64,000 nucleotides of DNA from Euryodendron excelsum (lineage: Eukaryota > Streptophyta > Magnoliopsida > Ericales > Pentaphylacaceae), in the NCBI GenBank assembly GCA_033060915.1, contig CM065393.1, positions 3,799,501 through 3,863,500 of the forward strand. Reading direction: 5' to 3'. The position numbers and the translations under genes were made by a program. The notes beneath the pieces were generated by a model. That model was not told the DNA's origin, did not search any database, and worked only from the letters and a program-made list of their open reading frames with translations. Below are positions 1 to 10,670 of this stretch, one piece after another (within the stretch, counting starts at the first letter, position 1; every line of letters begins with the position of its first letter).

Positions 1-438
1 TCACATTGGTGGGGGTCACAACTGACATCGAACACTATAGCGTGCACGCGAAGCAAAGATGTAAAGTGTGTGAGGGACAACTGCCCTCACCCCTGGCGCC
101 ATTTTGACACACGCCACGCGTGGAGTGAGGCAATAACCCCCTTAAGTACTCTGTCACAGATCTAACCCTCCAATAAAATACTGCCACGTGAAAAGGTTAC
201 CAACCACTCCCATGCATGCATATAAAGAGAAAATCAATGCTTTCTTCACCAGGTACGCATCAAAGAGAAACCCTAGCAAATACACTCTTGAGTAATCATG
301 TTCTCCTGAGTTTAACTTCATCATCGGAGGATCATTGACATGCACCACATCGGTTTGCTTAGAGCCGGGATCACACGGCAAAGGGAGAAAGCTCAGCAAA
401 GACTTGGAGGCAAGACTCACGGGATTGCTACATCATCA
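1..438 (+). repeat. Partial LTR (promoter/U5 side) of a Ty3/gypsy-like retrotransposon
   Basis: The segment has promoter-like composition, a TATAAA element near 221-226, and a run that resembles plant gypsy LTR ends: a 'catcggaggatcattgac' block at about 333-350 and a 'gctacatcatca' end at about 427-438. In many plant gypsy families such an LTR end is followed by the primer site and a leader. The 5' side is cut by the window edge, so no target duplication can be tested. The only reading frame here is short and has no recognisable domain. The assignment rests on general resemblance, not on a paired LTR. Confidence 0.4.
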
Positions 439-600
439 GTAGGTGGTTTGGATTAGTCGATTCCAAGACCCCTTAGCAAAAATGAGAGCCATGTCAATTC
501 AACAGTTGTAGATGCCATAGATCTATATTTAGCCTTGGCATTAGATTGAGAACAATACTTTGTTTCTTAGAACTCCATGACACGCAAGTACTATCCATTA
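439..600 (+). other. Retrotransposon leader remnant with degenerate primer site
   Basis: Sequence directly after the LTR-like end. In comparable plant gypsy elements a TGGCGCC-type primer site follows; here the equivalent 'gtaggtggtttggat' is degenerate. A short ATG (about 482) opens a frame that stops within 10 codons, so no gag survives. Inference from position and resemblance only. Confidence 0.25.
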
Positions 601-660
601 GTGGCAAACCCAAAAATTTTGCACAGGAAAGGCAACGTAGGAAACTTTTTAGTATTACAG

Positions 661-1160
661 ACTACTCATATTCAAGCTTAATAGTGGAGGGCCGTCGAAT
701 ACATAAAAAATAAAATTATAATAAAATAGTATCTGAAAATAATAATGCTATTCTCCCACTATTTTTTTTTTCCTATTATGCAGAAGGTAAAGAAAAAAAG
801 TAATTTCAGGCGGTTAAATTTAAAGTATAAAGATGGATATCAATGACAAATGTTAAAATGAGCACAGAAAAAAAAAAAAGAACAAGAAACTTTTGGAAGG
901 GGAACAAGGTAAAATTATTTGCATTTTAATGGGGCCAATGTATTATTTTTTTTTATTATAAATAGTAAAAAAATATGTATGTTCTAAGCAAAATTTTTTA
1001 AACTTTAAAAAGTTAAAATCATATTATTTTAATTTTAGTGGGGTGAATGTACTATTTCTCATCCTAAATAATCACAATACAAAGTATATTTGTAGAATTT
1101 TTAAAATTTTAGGGGGGGCGTGGCTCTTGCCCACTCCCCATGTAGGTCTGCCAGTGCTAC
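661..1160. other. AT-rich non-coding stretch, no gene seen
   Basis: Runs of A and T with no long frame and no recognisable domain. It lies between the gypsy remnant and a copia fragment. Probably decayed repeat or intergenic DNA. Confidence 0.6.
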
Positions 1161-1530
1161 CTATGAAAGCAAAAAACCCAGCAGTTGAGACCATCTAGTA
1201 AGGGGGCATATTCCAGCCCAATTGAGGACTGAGAAGGCAAATAAGCCGAACATTGATTGGGATAAGATGGGCAAGCCATGATCTAATGCGGCACAAACAT
1301 ATCGTAGTATTCGCTTGACAATTTGGAAATGGCCCAAAGTTGGTTGGTGCGTAAATTGCAAACGAAATCAGCAAAATATGAAAGGTCAGGTCTTGTAATT
1401 GTAAGATATTGAAGAGCACCCACGATACTTTGATAGAAGACAAGATCAGGGTATGGTTCATGATTGATGACAAGGCAAGAGGTTGTGGCTATTAATGTGT
1501 GAACAGGTTTACAATCAGTCATGTGAGCTC
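1161..1530 (-). pseudogene. Ty1/copia reverse transcriptase / RNase H fragment
   Basis: Two overlapping minus frames hold copia pol signatures. One (about 1283-1522) reads DCKPVHTLIATTS, then YQSIVGALQYLTITRPDLSY, the usual C-terminal part of copia RT. The other (about 1161-1361) reads HFQIVKRILRYV and then a degraded 'LDHGL...WAG' block leading into RNase H. The frame switch between them shows at least one frameshift. No LTRs or other pol domains lie nearby, so this is an orphan fragment without function. Confidence 0.65.
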
Positions 1531-3568
1531 GCTCAAAGATGGATAAGGCATAACAAGTTTGACATAGAAAAAGGCCACCGAATAAGTGTTCGATCTCAAC
1601 TTCGAATAATTATTGAATTGGTCCCATCTCTTTTATGGCAAATTCATGATTCAGTCAACAATGAATGCCTCAAGAAACAAAGGATAATTGCTGGTGACGA
1701 TCATGTCACGATCCCAAACCTAACCTATACGAATTTGAGACTGCGACCACGGTTAACTAGAGCCTTCAAAAATTTCTGAGGTTGCACTTAATTAGTTTAT
1801 TTGATTCAACAACAAAGGTACTTATAAAAGTTAATGGATATCATTGAACCACATTGTTTCTGGCGATAATAGAGACTATAATAAAAAAAACAAAAAATTT
1901 ACAATACTAAACCTTCTTAAGTTGAGTCATGCTGGACAATGGCAAATTTTTAAAATACATATTTCTCCTTTTTAGCCTTTATATAATAAGTTTCTTTTTA
2001 TTTCATAAATCTAACTTATCACACCAAACTTCTATTAATACGAAGCCTGAGATGATCTAACTTGAAATCGAGGTGTTTGCTTAGATAAATAGATATTTAA
2101 CTAAAAGAAATAGATGTATCAACATTAACGATTCATTCTAGTATTGTGTGATTTTAGCACTAGTGTTTCCAAGTGCATACATATTGTGTGGGAAAATCTA
2201 GAAATTGGGCAACATGGGACATATGTTGTGTGTATATGTCTGTGTAACTAAACAAAGACGTAATAGCATTCCACAGTCAATTTTTATAATACATTGGAAA
2301 TAGCACCATAAGCTACTTTACATTAATATATATGTATTTATGTATAGCATAACAATTACACGAATGCAGACAACATAAGCCACAACAATGCATCACAGTA
2401 GCAAAAGGGGAAAACCACAACACACACAACACAGTTGCAAAATTAACCCAAACAACAACACAAATACAAAATTATAATGTTTTGGTTCGAAGTAATAGTA
2501 TTAAAAGTCACAAAGTACAAAACTAAATTTTCATACAAAACCGGAGTAACCATAGTCAATTTTTCTCTGACAGGAACGAATTTGGAGCCCTAATGTCCAT
2601 GTTAATGGAGGATCAAAGAAGGGTTAGTGGGGTTGGGTCGCAAGCTTAGCTCCTTGGGCAGGAAATAGGGTGTATTCTTAAAATGCCCAGGCACACTACA
2701 CGTGCTGCACATGTGGGCATTTTTCATTTAAATGGCTAACATACTGCGTGTAATGGATAAACTATTTTTATTCCAATTAAAAAAATTAAGAAACTAAAAT
2801 TTCAAACTGAAAACATCGGCATCAAATTAACACTAGTTGCAATTACGTAATAGCAATTGAAGGTTAGATTTATATTATGGTTTAATGGTGATTGTTGAGT
2901 TTGTTGTAAAGTTGTCATTATTGAATTTTTTCAGAGGGATTAATTAAATCTAAAATGTTTCTTAGGGTCTAATTTTCTATCGATTGATTTATATTGAGTT
3001 TATGTATTAGCCATATTGGCCTGGTTGATGCAACAGTGTTTATCAAACTTTGTAATTCATCAAGACCTCTACTCCTCAAATGTTAGTAGCTAACTGAATA
3101 ACTCAATCACATCGGTATGCGCATAGCTCAAATGCTTGCACTTCCGCTTTCTTAAACATCATCATCATATATATATAAATATATATATAAGTTGTGTTTG
3201 TCCCAATAATTTGTCTCTCTCTTATATGACACTCTCTATATTCTTATATTTTTAAAATGCTATATTACAGGGGCAATGAACATACTTAATACTAATTTCA
3301 TTAAGTTCCCTACACAAGTCCTAAGTTCCCTATTTGCTACACAAGTCGTATCTTAAAACAATAAACATATTATACGTATATGTTATTAGGTTTTCCTATT
3401 TTAATCTATTTGGGTTAATACTAATTACAATTCAATCATAACTTATTTGCTACACAAGTACTATCTTAAAACAATAAGCATAGTATACGTATATATGATT
3501 CAATCACAACTCTACACAAGAATTCAATCAAAATTCAACTAAGAAATATTAGTATCAACTTTAGCACT

Positions 3569-3600
<32 letters not shown>

Positions 3601-3841
3601 GATTAAGTTCCCCTATTTTAATCTATTTGGGTTAATACCAATTAGAACTCTACCCAAGAATTCAATCATATTCAATTATAAATTATTAGTATCGACTTTA
3701 GCATATATATATATATATAATGTATTGCTACTATTTATTATGAAGAATACGGTTTATGAGTTTTATTAAACTACTTCATTGTTTTATATATAGAAAAAAG
3801 TTTCTCAAGATTTAACTACTTAAAATCTCTTAACCGGATAT
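1531..3841. other. AT-rich intergenic stretch, no gene recognised
   Basis: About 2.3 kb with no supported coding region. A plus frame at 1483-1779 (98 codons) shows no family motif and is probably chance. Near 3340-3700 there are locally repeated blocks ('ctacacaagt', 'ttcccctattttaatctatttgggttaata', 'aattcaatca') and AT dinucleotide runs near 3170-3190, 3565-3601 and 3700-3720, which suggest a small degenerate repeat cluster. Confidence 0.5.
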
Positions 3842-4255
3842 TGTTGGAAAATTGGTGACATTTAGTCAGTTTGAGCCATAATAATTGTGGGACTCACTTA
3901 AATCCTTGTAATGAATGAGTAATTGGTTAGTGAGTCTAATCACGGTCTTATGTGAATGGTTGTGATTTTTCAAGACATTGTTTAGCTCGTGACTATTCAA
4001 ATAGAAACCTTTGTCTCTATAAATATAAATTGCATGTTGTTGCATTCGAAACCAAGTTTTTCCTACATTTTTCTTGCATACTAAGAGAGTATATCATTAA
4101 GTTAGAGAAAAACTACATCACGGTTTGGTTCACCAGACATACAGATTGCAGTGTTACATCCATGTGTGAGTCGTATCATGGGAGGTAAACGCCCATTCTA
4201 ACCATGAGCACTATTGTGGGAGTAAATTTTTGTCTTAAGGACATAGTATCTAACA
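3842..4255 (+). repeat. Candidate copia LTR, 5' part
   Basis: Starts with TGTTGGAAAATTGGTGAC, typical of copia LTR starts (TGTTGG), and has a clear TATA box (TATAAATA, 4018-4025) about 175 bp in. A 'gtatctaaca' at 4246-4255 could be an LTR end (TG...CA), but the flanks do not give a matching 5-bp duplication, so the 3' boundary is open. Copia integrase remnants follow on the same strand at 5,751-6,458, consistent with this being the 5' LTR of that wrecked element. Confidence 0.4.
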
Positions 4256-5750
4256 CTAGCCTTGAAGATTTTGTAATTTCAAGATTCTGCAACTTCAGGT
4301 TTTGTAACTTCAAATACCGTAAGTTCTTTAATTTATGAAATTACGGATTCTATATTTATGTATTTCTGTGAGTGGGAAATACTAGTTTCCTTAGTGATTG
4401 AATTTTAGTAGTTCTGTATCTCTGCTAGTGTTATTATGTTTATCTATTTTCAGTAACCCAAATATTTATACAGTGGGGTTAATAATCTTAAGACAAAATT
4501 CCTTTTCCTATACCGTGTAGTTTTTGTGTTTATGTAAAGTTACTGTTGGAAATTTTGGCATTCGCCTCTGATTCGAAATTGAGTTTTGAAAAGGAACAAT
4601 GTTAGTATATTCATATGTGGTAGGACACGACATATTATTTTGATCAACTATTTCTTGTGTTCACAGTATGTGTTTTGAAATTTTTAAAATTATAATTATG
4701 AATTTCATAGTGAATTGTAATTGTTTTAGAATTCCTGAATGTCTAGAATATATGTTATGTATTGTTTTGTACAAAAAGCTTCATATGAATATTGATGGAA
4801 TCTTGGTTATACGAACACCATGTCTTATGAAATTTTGTTATGTTGTTGATCACAAATACATAAATGTGTCCCCAAAGTTTCGTGATCAAATGGTTTACCA
4901 TTTGAGAGAAAATTGCATTTTTAGTTTTATAATCCAAAACTTTGTCAATTGTATTTTCTCTATACATTGAGTTTCATTGCATGAAACTTATATCATTGTA
5001 ATAGGTTCTGGATTACCTTACCAATAGTATTTTATTTTCATTTTTTGAATCTCCGTGTTGAAGATATGAGAGATCAAAGTTGTCCTTGAAATCATCCTGT
5101 TTCTAGTTTACAAACCGTGAACATCTGACGAAGAAAGTACTGTTACATGGGCCCTTGCATGTTTTTAAAATTTGGGGTATCTTCTATAATTACAAAAATT
5201 TTGGGATTATATTTGCAATTTCAAAAAATTTTAGAAATTTTGTGTAATTTCTAAAAGCTTTGGGGCAAAGTGTAATTTCATAAAGTTTTGGAAAGTCAAG
5301 TGTAATTTCTTACATTTTTGGGGAATAAAATGAGATTTTTTAAAATTTTGGAGTGCAGAGTGTAATTCTCCAAATGACGTTTGGAAGAGTGTGCAGCAAT
5401 TCTAGGCTCTAGTTTTGTGTAAAGGTTACACAAGTGTACGTGAAAATGAGAGTTAAATTTTCTATGCACATGGCTTGCGAAGTTTGTTATGGAGTTATAA
5501 GATATGATGGTGCACTTGCTGTAATCCTATTGTGTTTAATGTTTTCTTATGAAAATTATATAATTGTATAATTGTGTATGCAACATTTTGCTAAATTTGT
5601 TATACCATGTTTTTATCCATGGGATTACTTTAGTTGTATTATATTTATTGTAGAATAGCGTTGTTTCTACTATTAATAAGTACATATCTCCTGCTTTTAT
5701 GCTTGAATTTTAAATTTATGGCATGATTAGAATAAATTAATTATGATACT
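4256..5750 (+). other. Non-coding remnant between candidate copia LTR and integrase pieces
   Basis: AT-rich, with no intact frame. A second TGTTGGAAATTTTGGCA block occurs near 4543. Around 5160-5360 a short phrase (variants of 'gtgtaatttc...aaaattttgggg') repeats about every 50-60 bp. Plus and minus frames near 4,670-4,970 have no family motif. Most likely decayed leader and gag of the copia element. Confidence 0.35.
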
Positions 5751-6458
5751 TTGCGTATACTGATTAACTTGAGATTATTATCTAAATTTGATATTGATGC
5801 AAATAGTAAATGTGAGACGTGTAAAATCAAAATTGAAAGAACTCGATATTGTTATATGTATTTGCTAAAGAGCAAAGAAAAATTAAAAAAGTTTATACAT
5901 TACAACAAAGTGGGATTGTTGAGCATAAGAATCAAACTCTTAAGGAGATAATAAATGCTATGTTGATAAGGTCTAAATTACCTTAGAATTTGTGAGGGAA
6001 AGCATTGCTTTCTGCAAACTATGTTCTTAACAAGGTACCTCACAAGAAATTTTGTAAAACACCTTATGAATTATGGAAAGGTCGAGAACCTTTCTATAAA
6101 TTCTTTAAAGTGTGGGGGTGTTTAGCTAAGGTGGCACTTCATATCCCTAATAGGGTTAAATTAGGACCTAAAAATGTTGATTGTATATTCATAAGCTATG
6201 CTTAAAAATAGTAGTGTATACCGGTTCCTTGTTCATAAGTTTGAAATTTCTGATAAAGTTAACACTTTTATGGAGTTTAGGAATGTATCATTCTTTGAGA
6301 ATAAATTTTCTTATAAACTTGCACAAGAATCTAGTTCTCTTAAAAGAACTCATGATTCGACAACGAACCTAGACCAAGAGTTTGTGAATGAAGGAAATGA
6401 GGACGAACCTAGATGCCGTAAAGGGCAATTTGAAATTTGGAAAGATTTAAAAAGTTGA
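5751..6458 (+). pseudogene. Copia integrase remnant with deletions and frameshifts
   Basis: Three pieces of a copia integrase core and C-terminal region can be read. The first (about 5760-5890) has a GAG-pre-integrase-like 'KCETCK' fused by deletion to 'RYCYMYLLKSKEK'. The second (6005-6205) reads LSANYVLNKVPHKK and then KTPYELWKGREP. The third, in another frame (6198-6458), reads VYRFLVHKFEISDK and then FFENKFSYKL. The same order and similar residues occur in the copia element at 26.4-27.3 kb, so both belong to one family. Stops, a frame change and missing blocks make it non-functional. Homology ends near 6,425, where the long gypsy-like repeat begins. Confidence 0.75.
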
Positions 6459-7044
6459 AAGTTGTGTTTGAAAAGGTTTGAGTTAAGATTGAGGTAACTT
6501 GAGATTTTGGCAATCCTAAAACCTAGAGTTTATGCAAAGCACTTGAATTCGAAAAGATTGGATTTCAAAAAGGAAAGTTTTATTTTTGGAAAGTTTTGAA
6601 AAAGAAAGTTTTGGAATTTAGAAATATTAAAACTAGGAAAGATTTTATTTTTATTTTCTAAAATGAAATATTGGATTTTATTTTCAAAAATAAATGATTT
6701 GATTTAGTTTTTAAAATTAGAAGATTTGATTTGGTTTCCTATTTAGACAATATTTGATTTGGCATGAAATTGAAAAGTTTGAGTTGTGAAAATCTTAAAT
6801 TTAAAAATTTATGATTTTATGTAGAAAAAGGTTTTGGAAAGTTGTGACTTGAGGCAAATAGAAAGTCATGATTTTAAGAAAAGAATTAGGGTCTTCTAAT
6901 CATGGATTGTAGGGTTTTGACTTGGACTTGAAGACAAAAAGTTTGAAATGAGCTTTTTAGAAAGTGAATCTTTAAAAACAGTTTTTTAGAAAGTGGATTT
7001 GCAAAAATTATTTTGGAAAGGTTTGAACGTGGACTTTTGCAAGT

Positions 7045-7250
7045 CTCTTGAATATCTCACTTTCTTAAAATGATTCTAACTATGAAAGGATTAGAACCAT
7101 TCTAGAGTTGTGATTTTGAAAACAATTAAGGTTTGAAAACAAGATTTGTACCTTGATGATTCCATTGAATACAACACTTTCCTAAAGTAACCCTAACCAT
7201 GAAATGACTAGAATCATCTTAGGATTGTGATTTTGAAAATAAGTTCAAGA
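7045..7250 (+). repeat. Degenerate ~115-bp repeat units, copy A
   Basis: Two successive units share a core running 'ttgaata..cactttc..aaccctaac.atgaaa..ttagaatcat..taggattgtgattttgaaaa'. The same core recurs in or just before copy B near 10585, 10725, 11345 and 11465. The unit number therefore differs between the two copies of the long repeat. Confidence 0.55.
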
Positions 7251-8099
7251 AAATAACTTTGAATGTAATATTGAATGCAATGTATGAACATGACAACCAT
7301 AATGCAATAGGGTCGTAAACATGCAAGGTTAGGCTTTACCATATAATCAAGGAGGCTAGACCTACATCATCTTAGGGCAAACTTAAAGAAAATTCCTAGC
7401 ATTGTGATTCTCTCTAAAGCCTTCCTATGCATGAACTAGGAGGTTCCGTGTTTTAAGCATACAAGGAGATGTGGTAGAAAATGGAGATTAAAATAGAAGA
7501 GAACCCAAGTGGGCATTAGAGAGAGAAGAGAAAGACATGGGATTACATAAACTAAATCGGAAACCTACCTTGTCTTCTTTTTGCTTTGATTGCTTTTCTT
7601 TACTTGAACCTTGAGAGCTTTGAATATGCTGCACTTTGATCTTCAATGGATGCTTGAAGACTTATATTTAAGTGTATGGAGTGTATAGAAGCTAGGGTTT
7701 GTGTGTATGGAATATTGGGAGGCTAACGTTTGAAGGAGACTTAAGAAAACTTGGGTTTCGAAGCCTATTTTCACTGAGGTAGCATTTTTGGACTAAGTTT
7801 GTTGATCCTTTTTACACAGGGGGGGTTTGTATTTATAGGCAATTGAAATCACCTTAGTGCCTGTTGTAATGGCGCCAGGGTTAATTTTCCATTGGCGCTA
7901 GACTTAAATTTACTTTGTAGTGGCGCCACTCCCTTAGGAAAGTTGTTAGGGTAGTACGAAACAGATTTGTTGACCCTTGGGACGTAAGGTAAAAGATTTG
8001 GGCTCATGTCCAAGTGACTACCATGTAACTTTTAGCATGGCTCCATTAGGAGTGACTCCAGAAAGTTTGAGAATGATCTAGAAGGTTGGGAATGGACGA

Positions 8100-8515
8100 G
8101 AACCCCTAAAAGAGTGTTCTGGAGATAGCTGGCTTAAGAACTAGAGCCGGAATAGTTAAAAAGGGTGACCGGCCCACTAAAGGTAAAATAATCATTTGAA
8201 CAGTGAAACACTGAAACTGGTTTGAAGTCGACCAGGATAGGATTCAAAAGTTAGAAATACTATCAATAGTGCTTCGAAGGATTGCCGATTGGATACCCAG
8301 ATTTGATATGGTTGGAAGTGGTGATCAGCCCACAAGGGCCAAAACAGTTATTTCGCACCGGGTTTGCCGGAATGGACTTAGAATGGTCTAAAAAGGTACT
8401 ATAAGGTTTAGAATACTGTTAGAATCATCCCTGGAGGGTAACTAGTTTAATAGCCAGAGCTGATGTGGTTCCCAGAGGCAATCGGATGGTAGGGCCCAAG
8501 GGGCAATTTGGTCTT
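8100..8515 (+). repeat. Three ~160-bp tandem units, copy A
   Basis: Three units begin near 8100, 8270 and 8425. Each holds a phrase of the type 'agagctg(g)t(g)tggtt...gaccg(a)cccac.aagggcaaaa.agttatt'. Equivalent units occur in copy B at 12410-12830. Purely repeat sequence with no coding content. Confidence 0.55.
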
Positions 8516-9549
8516 TTTTCATCAAAACAGACTAGCAAGCACTGGTGTTGACCTGGGTTTTGAGTATTTTTATCACTCTGACAGTGTGTGACGAGTTGGT
8601 TTTCAAAAGTATCCCAGAGACAGGAGTGGGGTTTACCAGCTTTGTGTTGATGACCTTGTTGTCGATTAGATCTTATATTTTGTGCTTTAGGAAAAAACAA
8701 CTTTTTGTGTATTGCCCTTGCCCTCTTGAATGGTACTCGCATGTGAGGGTAGTATTGAAAATAGGTGGTAAAGGGCTTGGCAATGGGCGTGTAGCTATAG
8801 GACTTAGCAAGTTGCTTTTTATGAGGTTGTGGTACGCCTCTGTTTGAGTATAGGCCAAGGTAGTAAAGACGTGGTTGTGTCGAGCTTGCTAGTTATAATT
8901 GGGGTGTGCCCTAGCTGGGGCAGGAGTAGGTGCGTGGATAATGGAAGCAATGGGCATGCCAATGGGAGGAGCAAGCAGTAGCGGCCGGGGATGATATTGC
9001 GAGCGTAATTGTTAAGCTTGAATAGGCAGGATGGCAAATAATTCACCTTTTTTCTTACTTACTCCCTTTGTTGTGGCCACCTTCTTAGCTATGCTTGTAA
9101 AACTTTCTTCATTTTTGGGATAGGGGTTAGCGATCTTTCTCGTTTTTAGGGTATTCTCTATCATCTCCCCTTGTATGATCAACTCTGAGAAGCTCTTCTC
9201 TATGCTTGTGCAAAGTATGCTAAAGCAACGCAAGTGTATGCATGCAAGAGTATGCTATATATACAAGTGATGACATCTTTTGAAAATAATTTGAAACATT
9301 TTGAAAAAGTGGACAAAACTAGACAAAAGAATCGAAGATTCTGGGTGAGTGAAGATACATGACAACGGCCTAACCATCTAAGTGTCCCTAGCAGAATTGC
9401 CAGCGGTCGCGCCCTAGTTTTCACCTTGAGTCTAAGTCTTGACTTGAACAAAACCCGATACTCTTTCTATTAGAACTTACACTCCTCAAAGGACGAGTAC
9501 GACAGGATTTGAACTTGAAATGCATTTGATTAAGGGCTTTTTGAAAAAG

Positions 9550-10095
9550 GTTTGGAGTCGCCACCTAACATGATTAAAGGTGCGTTAGGTGACCTAAAAT
9601 TAAGTGTAATCAGAATATCAAATTTAGAATTTTTGGAAGCGGCTTGAAAATGTTTTCTCGAGAGGTGTTTTAGAAAATAGGATTGTTCAGTAACCTTTGA
9701 AAATATTTTAAGCCCTTTTGAAAAATGACTCCGGTTTTGGTCTTTGAAACAGAAATCTATGGTTCGAGGGTTGGTTAAGTGTAGGGAAGATATCCTAAGA
9801 TCATCACCCTACCCTGCCTTTGTGGTACCTAGATGTCTAGTCACCCTTGGGTTCACTCACTTAAATCTTCGGTTACTAATTGTCCAATTATATCCACTTG
9901 AAAAATGTTTTGAAGAAGGGTTTGTCATCACTTTTGGGATGAATGATACATGATGCAATTTGAAAAAGAGTTTGAAAGAAACATGGGGTTGGATTTTGAA
10001 AAGGGGCATTTGAATTTTAAAAGGGGTTATGACCGCACCTATGAAGGTTGTCTACATATTTCGTCTGACGAGAATCAGGTCAGTCGTAGTTCGGA
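9550..10095 (+). other. Conserved gypsy leader-type blocks
   Basis: Contains 'tttggagtcgccacctaacatg' at about 9549-9570 and 'gttgtctacatatttcgtctgacgagaatcaggtcagtcgtagttc' at about 10047-10092 (shown here only as landmarks). Comparable blocks occur in 5' regions of large Tat/Ogre gypsy elements of many plants. No primer site or gag was found after them. Confidence 0.4.
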
Positions 10096-10670
10096 CTTAG
10101 GGTCCGATTGAAAATAGACACATAGGGGCCTTTGAAAAGTTTTGAAGACTCATTGGGGTCTTGTTTCAAAAAAGAGGACTTAAGAGTTTTTCACTCAAAA
10201 TTTGGAAATAACTTGAGAGAGTTTTGATTTGAAATTGAATGTTGGAGTGTTTTTGAAATAGAACTTGAAGGTTTTTTTTTGAAGTGCTTTTAGAATGGGA
10301 TTTGAAGTGTTTTAAAATGTTTTTGAACATAACTGAAGAGAGTTTTGGAAACTTGATCAGAAATGTGAAAGTGGGACTTGGATTTGGAAAAGCTCTTGCG
10401 AACTTGTCTTGAAAAGATTTTTGAAAATAGTTCTTTTGTACCTTATGAAAGGTGTACTGATATTTTGTTGCCTTTAAGAGATTAGTTAATTGAGAATTAA
10501 ACTCTTTTAAGGCTATGATTTTTAGAAAAGGGGCCAAACATTTCCCTTAAGGTTTTGGACTTTTGGGTTATAGAACCCTTGTTCGGATATCTCACTTCAC
10601 CTTGAACAACCCAGACCATGTGACGACTTAAGATTACTTCAAGAGTATGATATTTGAAAGTTGGTTTTGA

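Larger units (their letters stand above)
6425..10670 (+). repeat. Long gypsy (Ogre/Tat-like) LTR/leader repeat, copy A
   Basis: About 4.2 kb without coding capacity, rich in 'ttttgaaaa' phrases. The blocks recur in the same order about 4.25 kb downstream. 'atgattttatgt' is at 6813 and 11055. 'gggtcgt(g/a)aacat(g/a)caagg' is at about 7311 and 11603. A TATTTATAG element after a G run is at about 7829 and 12088. Two further blocks, 'ggagtcgccaccta' (about 9555) and 'gaccgcacctatgaaggttgtctacatat' with 'gtcagtcgtagttc' (10030-10095), resemble sequences I associate with the LTR/leader of large plant Ogre/Tat gypsy elements. Assignment to that lineage is by memory of those blocks; the duplication itself is seen directly. 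Boundaries are approximate. Confidence 0.5.

Noticed and set aside
1483..1779. 98-codon plus frame
   Set aside because: No domain motif, overlaps a copia fragment on the other strand, and has no plausible splice or promoter context.
4668..4970. 100-codon plus frame and its minus shadow
   Set aside because: AT-rich frame without recognisable motif in decayed element sequence; both strands are open here by chance.
10166..10537. 123-codon minus frame in the gypsy-like repeat
   Set aside because: Lys/Phe-rich translation of 'ttttgaaaa' repeats; no family signature.
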